A program made the position numbers and the translations under genes. Below are positions 46,801-54,753 of a DNA stretch of 64,000 nucleotides, one piece after another; the first letter of the stretch is position 1; every line of letters begins with the position of its first letter. Source of the DNA: Heterodera schachtii (Eukaryota; Nematoda; Chromadorea; Rhabditida; Heteroderidae); contig SIJG01000022.1 of NCBI GenBank assembly GCA_023374025.1, positions 682,001-746,000 of the forward strand, in the 5' to 3' direction. The notes below the pieces were generated by a model that was given only the letters and a program-made list of their open reading frames with translations, made no database searches and was not told the DNA's origin.

Positions 46801-49800
46801 AATTTTGAAAAATTAATTAATTAATTATGAAAAAAAAAATAATTAATTAATTAAAGTGTATAAACAGGCACGGAATCAGCAACAGGGCGAAATGGGGGAT
46901 TGATAGAGGGAAAATTGGGGACCGAATTTAGAGACAAAGGGTCCAATGGAGCCGATAGGCGGCGACTCGCTAATTTAAAAAATTTTATTAGAAAAACTTT
47001 CCAATTTTAAAAAAACAAATCTTACCAATAGAATTTTTCAAAGAGAGGTTAGAGATAAAAGGCAAATTTTTTTAAGGGAGATGGAGGCTGAAGTCGGGAG
47101 CAGCTTGTTTTTCAAAATATATTATCAATTTAATTAATAAGCTTTTTGAAAAATAATTTTCCAAATATTTTTTTTTTTGAAAATTTCTATTTGAAAAAGA
47201 AGGGGCTTTTATTCTTCCAGTGAATTTATTAAGAAATTTCCGAGTCTTTGCTTACGCTTAAGTGAATTTTTAAATTTGAAAGTTAAGAAGCCCTACTCAC
47301 TGACCAACGTTCAACTGATTTCTTTGGCTTGCTTCCATCAACGGCGTTGTGCCGTCGGGCTTCCGCTGGTTGACATTGGCACCGGCTTCCAGCAACAATT
47401 CGCATACTTCCGAGTTGCCACCAACGGCCGCGCAATGCAATGCCGAAAAACCTTGAAGAATATTAAAAATAATTTTTTTTTTATAGATTCAAAGACGGAA
47501 AACAATTTAAATTGGTTTTAGTCGTTTTTAGTAAAAAAAAAAAAAATATTGAAATTAATTTCCCTTGTAAAAATCCGAAGCCCAAATCCGCCCGCCTCCG
47601 GACCAGTTAGAAAGCGGCGGTTGGGTTTTGGATTTTCGGGAAAAACTGCTTGGAAAAATAGTGTTGCGACTTTTGCGCCGCGAAATTTGCACTTTCGACG
47701 CCCAGCAAAAATGGACATTTGCTCCGCTCAGTCAAAAAATATTTTTAAAATATACCCAATTTTCAGCAAATTTTACCCCAAACTACTGTACAACAAAAAA
47801 TTAAAAAAATTAAAAGAAATGCAAAAAATAAAAAATAATCACAAAGTTAAGAATTTTTGGTTTTTTTGTCAATGCGTACATCAGCAGCAAAGGCAAATTT
47901 GATGCCAAGAAAACAAAAATAATGAAGATTTAATACGCCACATTCATACACTTCAGTATCATCTTGGCAGGAAATGCTTCGAAGAATGGATTTATTCTTA
48001 TTATAAAAATATATGTATATATTAGAGCTCGGTATTTTGAAAAAAACCTGGACCTGGACCTGGACCTGGATTCCACGTTGGACCTGGACCTGGATTTCCT
48101 GGACAAAAATCCAGGAAAATCCAGGTCCAGGAAAAATCCAGGCTCCTCGAGACCTGGATCCAGGCCTGGACCTGGATTTTTTGAAATTTGTTTTAAAAAT
48201 CAAAAAAATGTTTGAAAAAATCAATTAATTGCTTAGGAACATCTAAAAAATATCTAATTTACAATAACATGTCTATTTAAATGTTTATTAAATTTTAAAA
48301 TAAATTTATTAGATCCAAAAAATGATCACTTCAAATAAGAATAAGCTAATATTTGTAATTGATTTGTGGGAGTGATTTATTAAGGAAGATGAGCATTTCC
48401 GCAGCTTTCGGTTTCAGTGATGATCGACGGTAATCTCACGTGCCGTTTTGAAAGTCCGTTCGCTTGGTACACTTGTGGCCGGAGTCGAAAGAAATTTGTT
48501 GGCCAGTTTAGCAAGTTTTGGGAATTGATTTGACAATTTCCTCCAACATTCAATTGGGTTTGCGTTTGTTTCTTCGAGGCCGCACTCCAAATAGTCTTGG
48601 AATTCCAGTTCGATGTTCTCGTGTTGTTCAGTTGGCGTCCTTGGATATTGTTATGTAAAATATAGAAATGGAAGTTGTATTACCTCCTATCAATGTTGCT
48701 TTTCACTATGTTGTTTAATCGATCAAAAAATGAGCCATTGCGTTTTGGTGGGGGAGAGACAGACTGATCGGGTGGCATGGTAAATTGTTGATCATCAAAA
48801 TCAAAAATTTCTGGCTGTAGCGGCTCAAACATTGCTTTGATCCAAGCAATTACGTTCGCTCTAAACACATTGCTTGTCATTTCTGCCAAAATAACGCGGT
48901 CAAAACGTGGATCAAGGAATGTCGAAACTGCATACACTCTTAAAACAAAATTCATTTTCAAAAAAAATTGACATTACTTTTGATTTTGGAGTGCGAAAAA
49001 ACGTCTTTTTAACGAATTGTACATAATTGTTCGAACTTGGTCCACTTTTCTTGAAAAAAGTTTCATTTCGTAAAGCTCGTCATGCATAACTCTTGCGTAT
49101 GGAATCACCACCGAAATAGGTGATTTTGACAGTCCTTTGGTCATCACTTCCGCAGGTTTCAAAACTAAGATGTTGTTTTTTGACCACATTTTGCTTAAAA
49201 ACAATACCCGCAATAAGTTCCTCCAAAATTGACCATTCTTCGCTTGTTAAAGTGAGACCAAAGTCACAGTTTTGGTAGGCATATTCGTTGATAGCCTTTT
49301 TTTGCTCGTAAAGTCGTTCAATCATCATCAGACCAGAATTCCAACGCGTCGAAACTTCCTTAAAAATACACTTTAAGAATTACCAATATCTAATAACATT
49401 ATACATACCTGCAACAAGCAATGCTCGGGAATTTCAAGAAACTCTTGAATTTCGTGCAATTTTCCGAGTGCTTTGTTGCTCTTTTTGAAATGGCCAACGA
49501 TTTTACGGCATTTCACAAACAACTTTTCAATGTCAAGGTCGGCACTTAGCCCTTCTTTCACAACCAAATTTAGTAAATGGGCGGCACAATTTGCATTGAA
49601 AAAGGGGAGAATTGCACTGCCATTTTCGTCAACTTCTTTAAAGGCCTTAAATATTTTTATGTAAATATAATCTTTTGTGGGACAATTTTACCCGACACAT
49701 GTTTTTGGCCGAATCAGTGACAAAACAATGCACATTTGCTCCCTCAATGCTCCATTCTTCCAAAATGCTACGCAGTTTCATCGCAATTGCTGAACCGGTG

Positions 49801-52542
49801 TGCTCTCCAGGGAAATTTGTAACTGCCAAAATTCGCTCTTTGTAAAACCAGTTTTTGTCGATGCCGTGCGCTGTCAGGCTAAATAAAGATTGTTAAAATA
49901 ATAAAACAAAAAGACCTAATAAAATTGTCGGAAGTGCCTGCCCAACAGTCACTTGTGAATGACAACGCTGTGCACTGTTCCAAATCGGCCTTAATTTTGG
50001 TCTGAACTCGTTCGTAAATTTTGGGCAAAACTTCCTTCCTTAATTAGGAAATGTTAATTTTTTATATTTCAATGGATTTGTAAACAAACCTATAATGGCT
50101 TTCACCTTTAACCTCCTATTGCATAAGAGCATGAAAAGTAGGATGGTCAATTGATTTAAATGAAATGTTGTTACAGATAATGTAATGCATTATTTTTTTG
50201 TCGGCAATTGTAATCGTTCCTAATTTGTAATTACTGGTAAGTAAATAAATTACTGGCTATTTTTACCGGAAGAAGTAATGTTCATAACGTTGGTGATTTT
50301 TGGCTGCTCCTTGTGTTTTTTCTGTTTTGCGTCTTTCCATTCTGTCTCAAGTTGTTGGAATTTTTTGTCATATTCCGATCCTTTGTGAAGCGACGAATTG
50401 AGATGGATAACTAGGCTCTTCGTTGAGCTGTCGTTGATTGAGAATTCAGATTTTTGTCTGTTTTGCTCCTTGCACACTAAGCAAATCCCGACTTTGCCAT
50501 TTTTACTTTTTTGGAACAACCCTATATTCCAAATTAAAGAATTCATTAATGCCTAAAATAAAAAAAACAAAAGAAAGAATTTTAAATGCATGTGAAAATT
50601 AAAAAAAAATTAAAGTTTTTGAATTTACACCCATTTTAAACACATTTCGCCATAAAAAGACGAAAAAAAATTATCCAGGAAATCCAGGTTTTTCAAGCCT
50701 GGACCTGGACCTGGATTCCACGTTGGACCTGGACCTGGATTTCCTGGACAAAAATCCAGGAAAATCCAGGTCCAGGAAAAATCCAGGTTTCCGAAAAATG
50801 ACCTGGACCTGGACCTGGATCCAGGAAAAATCCAGGCCTGGATCCAGGTCCAGGCCGAGCTCTAGTATATATTAGTTTAAATAAAATTTCTTGATTATTT
50901 TAAAATCTGATTTTTGAATGAACGGTGAAAATTGGTTTTGGGGCGGCGCAAATGTCGGTACGCTTTCTTCAATTCTTGTTTTGTTTTCGTTTTTTGATTT
51001 TATGAATCACTTTTACTTTTTTTAAATTTATAAAAAAATTGTATGCCGTTTTAGCAATTTATTTTGGCACAAAACATACCACGCCCATTGGTCTGACTAA
51101 TGTTGGCACCACGTGCGAGAAAATAGCGCACAAACTCAGCCTTTCCTTGAAGTGACACGAAAATGAGCGGAGTGTTTCCCATGTCGTCAATGGTCGCCTC
51201 AATGTTGGCACCAAGTCGCTCAACGACAAATTTGGCTAAACAATTTTAAAATAAAATGATTTATTTATATATGAAATGTTGAATATGCCATAATAACTAA
51301 TTGTAGGGCTGCCAAAAATATTTACAAAAAAGCGGTCAAAATATATACAAAGATATGTACCAAATATGTAAAAACAAAAATTAAAATGGTTATTTTTTGG
51401 GAAAAAATTCTTCGCAAGGGTGAAATAAGCACAAAAAGCCATAAAAATGACCTAAATAGTCTTAGAGAATCACAGTTTAGTATTGTGGAATCTGCCATTC
51501 GTAATTTTAAACCATTTTTGTTTTTCGCATTTTGTCCCATCCCAAGCCTTCTGGCCGTCCATCATCCCATCCATCCAAAAAGTCTCCTGCCTTTCCAATG
51601 ACCTATTTTTATGAGATTGCCCCAATTTCTCATGGATTCCTTTCACTCACAATTTGCTATGTAATTAATGTCCTTCTGTTCGCCCTTTATTTAAGCTTTT
51701 GCTTCTCTCATTCTGGACGACTTCTTCCCCTCACATTCCCAACTCAGAACAAATCCTAAAAACGATCTTTTTCACCTGTTAATTTATTTCTTTGCATTAA
51801 TCACATTTAGTCTTTTCTTTTTACTTTTGCTTTCTGACTTGAATAAACTCTTTTCCAAAAACCCCTTGTCAAAAGAAAAAGGGCTAAAAACCGAGAAGTC
51901 CAAGTGTTTGGACACAACAAGTATTTTAGAATTAATTTTTGATATCTCTTTTTTTAAAAAAATTGATTTAAGGGGTATGCCTCCAAAAATTTTTTTTAAT
52001 TTTTAACAAGAATTTCTATAAATTCTCAAAAATTCCCAAAATATGTATTAAAAAAAAAATATGAAATATGCATGATTTTGAAATTTTGGGCGTTTAATAA
52101 AAAAATTTCCTTAAAAACTCCTTAAAAATGCAAAAAAAAATGTAGGAAAAAAGCTAAGAAATCCGAAGGGTACGAAGATTTAAAAATCACGGAATTTGTA
52201 TAGGGCACGTAACCCGTACTTCTTCAGGCTGATTCAAGTTCTTACGGATTGAGGATTTTTTGCCCGTAACCCGTATTAATGTCAAGCCCGTAACTCTTAC
52301 CTGTACCCATAGAATTGTGAAATCCCGGCCTCTAACAATTACCGACCAAATCAGTCCTGCCCCACTCACTTACCCGTTTCCAATTTGCCCTGAATACAAG
52401 CGAGAAAAAGCAGCTTCTGCTCGTCAATTCCCTCATCATCTGCCGTTTGCATGGCTTGCGCTTCTGCTGACAAAATCGATAATAACGCCAAAATGCCAAT
52501 TGAAAAAACTGCTAATTTGGTAGAAATTGCTGACAATGGCAT
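34858..52542 (-). CDS. Secreted ankyrin-repeat protein, spread over 17.7 kb by transposons, with one internal stop
   Basis: Seven exons: 52542-52374, 51235-51080, 47451-47305, 46791-46639, 45102-44953, 44776-44624, 34934-34858; total 335 codons with every splice junction in phase 1. Exon 1 encodes a signal peptide (LAVFSIGILALLSILSAEAQA). Exons 2-7 encode ankyrin repeats: GNTPLIFVS..FVRYFLARGANI, FSALHCAAVGGNSEVCELL, GHTPLTLAAFAGQLDFVRYL, SPLHYAVFGRHLDVCSALV, GRTALMGAASDGLADIVQYL, and GITAIDYAEKNGHTEVVKIL in the last exon. Codon 230 (45040-45038) is TAG where the consensus has an acidic residue. Ankyrin repeats bind partner proteins; a secreted form in a plant parasite suggests an effector. 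Intron 2 holds a hAT transposon, intron 4 a MULE-type element, intron 6 an 8.8-kb LTR element. A pseudogene or a recently damaged gene; joining the last exon across the LTR element is inferred from phase and repeat fit. Confidence 0.8.
35100..35233. other. GC-rich unidentified stretch
   Basis: GGGCGCGCCAAGCCTCAGG ... GGACCCATAAGGCCGGG ... CCTGGCCAGGTGGTGCC: 130 bp of high GC next to the split MITE. It does not look like rRNA, tRNA or coding sequence to me. Confidence 0.3.
35295..35299. repeat. Target duplication GTTTT, left copy
   Basis: Matches 44090-44094 on the other side of the LTR element; a 5-bp duplication is usual for Ty3/gypsy-type integrases. Confidence 0.85.
35300..35739 (-). repeat. 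3' LTR (440 bp)
   Basis: Minus orientation TGAGGTGTC...ACACAACA. Contains a TATTTAAG box (about 35541-35527) and AATAAA (about 35371-35366), a normal LTR promoter and polyadenylation layout. Has 17 bp (around 35582-35598) absent from the other LTR. Confidence 0.93.
35740..35757 (-). other. Polypurine tract
   Basis: Minus strand GGAAGAGGGGGAGGAAG directly abuts the 3' LTR; primes plus-strand synthesis. Confidence 0.85.
35789..36535 (-). CDS. Accessory open region of the LTR element: helical acidic protein plus RGG-rich tail, split by a TGA
   Basis: ATG 36535 opens MSSEKSPNSADIAKMEKELL, a 71-residue helical segment ending at TGA 36322-36320. The same frame continues open to 35789: FDEFVANFSAEKEKSPEPQ, an acidic stretch, two copies of HPKNGGFV, a CQCWSC cluster, and a glycine/arginine-rich tail (GRGGGRGGGGPGYGFGMRGG). 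RGG tails usually bind RNA. It sits between integrase and polypurine tract, where retroviruses have env and accessory genes. No homologue recognised. Splicing past the TGA is possible (donor ATGTGA, acceptor CAAG) but weak. Confidence 0.5.
36668..41275 (-). CDS. pol: Glycoprotein C-terminal part followed by protease, RT, RNase H and integrase
   Basis: Open from just after TAA 41278-41276 to the stop at 36668; numbering here counts from the GTG at 41239 (1523 codons). Residues 1-410 are not polymerase: N-glycosylation-type sites, a basic KKGRKKRA stretch at 66-73, scattered cysteines and a hydrophobic anchor at about 367-404, fitting the C-terminal part of a membrane glycoprotein. Then aspartic protease LLDTGAH (537-543); reverse transcriptase with YIDD (850-853); RNase H from FTDAS (998-1002); integrase with an HHCC finger (about 1216-1252) and D1281, D1335, E1371 in D-D-35-E spacing. 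All catalytic motifs look intact. Confidence 0.93.
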   Translation of the reverse strand, partial: VWKPEPTQRCIYVKIAELQGEYSTNIWTAETGDFALTFVNVTEKTDIEENEFIISDQSFAIPKIEYFEMLSRSEEANKKGRKKRAHAFINGIKREYVINETDTTVTWLEPHQEIKQLQSVGLVYSSQLAAQLTALSAKVTFNTQKLFAETVRKICNSLRFLADQTLTLAEANPTLLARFFLANPFLTARLVTKEMLEIRPCFAINDREMHFQWQNGRCFERLPVTFYLHSSYERKKHGFLDPKTLIVHPNAKENTCKEFRYLYVPNKGAVMQYDQLSGDVKEIPPDSVRYLARQGKIDFPEVHIQLFRNKVLANLSELYSPESFDETIEVAKIAQEIARLSKPNAWEFNSERTDNMATNIVSNGLFSFLRGGLISINQMRVFICCCYVTLTILLQLIVPAPLAQAIQYLGVGGILLNKVRQIRNHMGQRKQRQPREAIKGKAGQSVIEIEKIAMEQTAAKQTNREKAAVKSRENSPIVEKKNVTFAIPLTERWPSPDIAASTSQQAVREQQAVKNGKKDKVIIAVAGSSQCDEKFRINGEANEWKMSFLLDTGAHVTLCNKYTALKMGIRKLIASDITAVIGISDKLVPILGKAEIKLKIAECEVITTVYVVETKIGGAGSYEMIIGRSTLRQLPLLLDLQSGALIRKRDMKVFICEPQSDRTDTEIQKRGEQKTELEGCLEKHKDVFSVHDYDLGECKLKAPPILTNSNVPERVKPYPVPEKYEKELKLHIGKMLEAGVIKESYTPWAHNIVLVKKANGQLRPCVDFRPLNKMTIPDPYPIPRMDKTILRVAGQKFYTTLDLASGFWQIPLDTETSYKCGIVTPWGLYQMLKLPFGLRNAPSIFQRTMDKVLDGIPNVTVYIDDILIHTNSENEPLKTLELVFERLRENGLKLKMNKCTFLKNECTYLVHFLTEKGYRPSLSNQEVIEAFPEPKNAKEVKRFLGMMSFFRKFIPSFASTASLLQGLLKGKNPEFVWEESQRKSFKELKNQLLEAPCLRAPNYDMSFYLFTDASAVAYAGALMQTMNGQDLHAVGYWSRTLTETESKLPPTHGELAALVHAVQNFRPIIYGAELTILTDHRPLTFLFSKASTNPKINRWLMSLQEFEPKVIYVEGKANKIADALSRVPIKWDQVEEKSKEDVPFLLTIDEDQRIDKQMLEKETLVDPILAQVISKVKDNWAEPVNEDLNPFFRERANLFLEGNLIRKRPGMQIVIPQRMQNQILKLIHRAHFGIVRSKARARGIVWWPNLATEIENYIKSCEICQRNAPSTPRTNPEYKWPESRYPFERVHMDFAGPVWGTNFLILVDSYSKYPFVCQMQSTHSTSVINYLREIFGMFGSPKCLVTDNGRQFVSEEFENFMINEGVRHLTTATYHPASNGEAERFVRTFKESMVKLLAEGMSVKVAQFTFLQEYRVTPSAVNEGESPAHEFLGKELRTALDKIRMPQMPEANKEGTHVGESTQMGEQMQQMGNSKNFDPGDPIWYKESNGKWVRAVLIQPLGERMWEIQTEGSTMTRRVHLDQIKGRRIGPVRHN
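41276..42979 (-). CDS. gag: Gag capsid/nucleocapsid fused to glycoprotein N-terminal part
   Basis: 567 codons ending in TAA. Residues 85-240 are a retrotransposon gag capsid domain (FSRWVARFEDMLALSQY, VYEFANRLSDAV). HSCFYCKRNYGDE (280-292) is half a zinc knuckle, with a repeated RNYGDE and a basic tail. At 371-388 a hydrophobic segment resembling a signal peptide (PLFLALIVVLSLFGQNSA) starts a cysteine-rich region (CKC, CESP, CPAC, CRC) that runs to the TAA and appears to continue in the next frame segment. Fusing an env-like region directly behind gag is not the usual retroviral order. Confidence 0.85.
   Translation of the reverse strand: MKKITENLDTLQSRVQILEFEMDGEIQRTEWIDDGHSVEHDQLPPHSANGKEPNGGEGRNEMHVDDCEIMIMDPFLGGITPLEGYDGNPGISFSRWVARFEDMLALSQYTETQKLSRLRILLKGQARAEFEAMEPPADTLAAALNHLKRKFENENTRSIARQAMASCKQAPGERVYEFANRLSDAVRTALAGESEEIIRKRMFEEFLEKLTPELQFEVKAGRPTSYSNAYEIAQHFELLLATKRHNQVSIADSVAELSHKVEALAVHRQPMPNRGVGDKHSCFYCKRNYGDERFNNRNYGDEQRWNRDRNPRDNRYFSNRGRGQREERTRRTPTPYGRENEQNYGAERRPSPGRRVNFGGGRIGAARIASPLFLALIVVLSLFGQNSATNPMASPMICPPDSPSSLWSIPADPICPTWSPTEIPVPMRLSVFRLNTIQYKTMATACKCVLTKISRRIGFFGGRYEEVTTSPLEVPTAMCLKMKESCESPAGKLVQTNGIFKATENSLEVGWRNWPAAMFWQTKEVSNCYTYETVVFTRHGMAGLNTPVNDCPACSYQSGSCRCPQLS
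42918..43370 (-). CDS. gag: Gag N-terminal coiled-coil part
   Basis: Likely start ATG 43370-43368 (MENLPQGNIQRSGSDFDSIY). Rich in E/K/Q with heptad-like leucines, ending in stop 42918. It overlaps the main gag frame by 62 bases in a frame one step ahead, and the coiled-coil character carries on in that other frame, so the break is either +1 recoding or a one-base mutation. The protein would help Gag assemble. Confidence 0.75.
   Translation of the reverse strand: MENLPQGNIQRSGSDFDSIYFSPEENRKWAPLLNRMRSFEQAVCRQFRQIDTQFVQFLSQIHIPNMSERVRALESSIKELENTTELDTFQAKEQMIEAEQEIGRANLRMEYYEKLTKVRFGKVIEKMKEESEKDHRKFGHSAEPSTNFGV
43641..43664 (-). other. Primer binding site
   Basis: Minus strand TGGTGCCACGACCCGGGAGA, 2-3 bases inside the 5' LTR. 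Begins TGG, the complement of a tRNA CCA end. The primer tRNA was not identified. Confidence 0.8.
43667..44089 (-). repeat. 5' LTR (423 bp)
   Basis: Same as the 3' LTR except one C/T change (gacggtcag versus gacggccag) and lack of 17 bp. The target duplication GTTTT follows at 44090-44094. Confidence 0.93.
45872..46348. mobile_element. MULE-type foldback MITE with GGGCCGTCACGGTT arms, in ankyrin intron 4
   Basis: Ends CGGACTCGCTCAGTTGGGCC and CGGTTTACCTCAGTTGGGCC (reverse). The 9-bp target duplication GACGCATAT lies at 45863-45871 and 46349-46357, the MULE signature. Each arm has 4-5 tandem GGGCCGTCACGGTT-like units. Confidence 0.88.
48023..50864. mobile_element. 2.8-kb hAT transposon carrying its transposase, in ankyrin intron 2
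   Basis: TIR TAGAGCTCGG at both ends. The 8-bp target duplication GTATATAT lies at 48015-48022 and 50865-50872. Subterminal CCTGGACCTGGA repeats on both sides match the MITEs at 21436 and 26412, making this their likely transposase source or a close relative. Confidence 0.95.
48405..50546 (-). CDS. hAT transposase (BED finger, RNase-H-like core, dimerisation domain), slightly decayed
   Basis: Coding blocks on the minus strand separated by short introns or breaks: 50546-50250 BED-type zinc finger (ICLVCKEQNR ... HLNSSLH); 49829-49647 core with NFPGEHTGSAIA and VTDSAKNM; 49567-49373 and 49328-48974 helical insertion; 48961-48680 (YAVSTFLDPRFD, the conserved xxLDPRF motif); about 48600-48405 the C-terminal hATC dimerisation region (QEFQDYLECGLEE, then PATSVPSERTFKTARE). 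Near 48420 the expected RSSLKPKAAEMLIFLN continues in a different frame, so a small indel probably truncates the protein. Confidence 0.85.
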
Positions 52543-53531
52543 TCCAAAGGGACAAATTTCGATGCGTTAATATAAAAAAAAACCAAAACATTTAAATTGT
52601 TATTTTAATTGGGTTAATAATAATTTTTTTTTATTTCCGAGGTCACAAAAATTTCGGAATTCGATAAATTCGGAATTCCGCATATACATGTAAATGCACA
52701 AAATTGTCGACGCTTTAAATGAATTTATATTAAATTAAAAGGGAATAGTTTGGATAAAAATTTTTTGTAAATTAAAAAAATAAAATAAAATAATAGTTTT
52801 TTAGGCGATAATTTGGTGGCTTTGTCGGTTTTATGCGTCCCATAATGGTAAACAAAAAAAAGACCAATGAAAAACAAATTTCGTTAAATCAACACTTTCA
52901 ATAAACTTTTTTTAAATTATAAATAATGTGACGTAGAAAATGATTATGAGACACATAATATTGTGTCGGGGTCTTTTTCGCATGGGCCGAGTTTTTGGAT
53001 TACCGGTATAATTTTTTTTCATTGTCAACCAAATACAATATTGTTGGTATCATTCGATAGCCCTTAGTGTCCTCTATTAGCTGCAAAATTGTGAAAGATT
53101 TCGTTAAGTTTCTAAAAAGTTATGGCCAGAAGAATTAAAAAAAACTGGTTGTTCGAACATTTTGGCCATAACTTTTTTGAAAGCTAAAGAAATTTTTTGA
53201 AATGATGCAGGCTAATAGAGGGCATTTAGGGCTTTCCAATGATACAAACGCTCTTTTTCTGGCTATTTTTACGTTTGTTTGGGTGGTCTTCGTCTCCTCC
53301 CTCGTGCCGGTCGATTGCCCCCCCCCCCCGCCGTTGGTGCCAGCTGCCACGGAAAAATGGGAAAGTAAATAGTTTTTGTGATGTATTATATTCATAAATA
53401 AATACAAGGAAATAATTTTAAATTTCAATTAAATATAGAATTTCGCGGTTCTTTTTGTCACGAAAAATCTCCAAAAAATCACATAAAAATGCCAAAAAAG
53501 CACGAAACAAATGCAAAAAAGTTTTAGAAAA
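52543..53531. other. Upstream of the ankyrin gene; foldback MITE, no gene seen
   Basis: AT-rich promoter region of the ankyrin gene, with AATATAAAAAAA about 25 bp upstream of the ATG. A GGGCGTTAT-family hairpin at 53043-53251 (ATCATTCGATAGCCC ... GGGCTTTCCAATGAT). Poly-C at 53320-53329. Confidence 0.5.
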
Positions 53532-53624
53532 TTAGGAAAAAGTAATTAAAATCAAAGGTTTGTCCGTTTTAATGCCAATAAAAAGCAAGGCCAAAATGGT
53601 GAAAGCCAACAGGAAAACAGTCAT
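53532..53624 (-). pseudogene. Truncated second copy of the small secreted gene
   Basis: ATG 53624 opens MTVFLLAFTILALLFIGIKT, nearly identical to the signal peptide at 4902, but similarity stops after DKP and the frame ends ten residues later. The upstream region is also duplicated, with the TATA box, out to about 54019 (matching 4903-5107). Part of a segmental duplication; probably not functional. Confidence 0.75.
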
Positions 53625-53726
53625 TTTGGAAGAGTTGAAAAACATTTTAATGGATAATATTTTAAATTATTGAATTAATTTTAATTAAAATGATGCTTTT
53701 CCATGCCCGCCTTTGCCTATTTATAC

Positions 53727-53916
53727 TAGAGTGCCACGGGACCGGGAATTTGGGCAAACCCGGGACCGGGAACTTTTCGGGTTGAAAAACCGGGAATTTT
53801 TGGCTGGGAAAACCGGGAAAAAACCGGGACTAGTCCCGGTCCCGGTCAAAACCGGGACCTTGGTACTCAGTTGTACTCAGTTGTCCGCTACCAGGTCCCG
53901 GTCCCGTGGCACTCTA
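53727..53916. mobile_element. GGGACC-family hAT MITE on a TATA box
   Basis: TIR TAGAGTGCCACGGGACC exact at both ends. The 8-bp target duplication ATTTATAC lies at 53719-53726 and 53917-53924. The uninterrupted site exists at 4998-5005, where it is the TATA box of the paralogous gene. Confidence 0.93.
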
Positions 53917-54020
53917 ATTTATACCATTTTTGGCCTCAAAAACATTGCACTTTTGCACATTTTATGGTCACGAAAATGACTGAGTGAATGAATGAATGTG
54001 TGTGGCCACAGCTAATGAAT

Positions 54021-54753
54021 TGGGGACCCGACCGACATTTGGGGATCGAACGACATTTGGGGATTCAACACTTAGGGAACCCGACATTTGGGGATTTTAA
54101 TAAAATAAAAAAAAAATTAATTTTATGTCCAAAATTAGATAATTTATATCTGCTTTAGCCAGAGTTAATTCTATTGCAAGAAAAAAACAAAATAATATTT
54201 TTAAATAACTCTTTTCCCGGACTCACCGCAAGGAAGTAGAATATTGAGCCCATACTAACCACAACACAATAGACAAATCACAATACATTTTTTATTTACA
54301 GCCTCTTACTAATTTTTTTTAAAACGCCTTTCCCTAGGGCCGACGGGAACAGAAATTCGTCAAGGGCATTCAAAAAGTTCCAGACGGCTTTGCTGTCTAA
54401 TTGCGTACAACAAATGCCGAGATCATCTTTTCTGTTTCTTATCTTTTGAGTGACTTTGTGCGGTGCTTTAAATTAATTTTTTTGTGACTCACTTACAAAG
54501 CAAATCTCAGTCCGGAAACTGAGTTATTTAAAAAATATTATTTTGTTTTTTCTTGCAATGGAATTAACTCTGGCTAAAGCAGACATAAATTTGTCTAATT
54601 TTGGATATAAAGAAATTTTTTATTATTTTTTTGTTTTATTAAAATCCCCAAATGTCGGGTTCCCTAAGTGTCGGATCCCCAAATGTCGTTCGATCCCCAA
54701 ATGTCGGGTTCCTAAAAGTCGGGTCCCCAAATGTCGGGATCCCCAAAAGTCGC
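54021..54753. mobile_element. Foldback element with CCCCAAATGTCGG arms
   Basis: Left arm GGGGACCCGACCGACATTTGG..., right arm the reverse complement with six CCCCAAATGTCGG-like units. A further inner inverted repeat: GACAAATTTATGTCTGCTTTAGCC and CCAGAGTTAATTC around 54150 and 54560. Non-coding. Confidence 0.75.
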
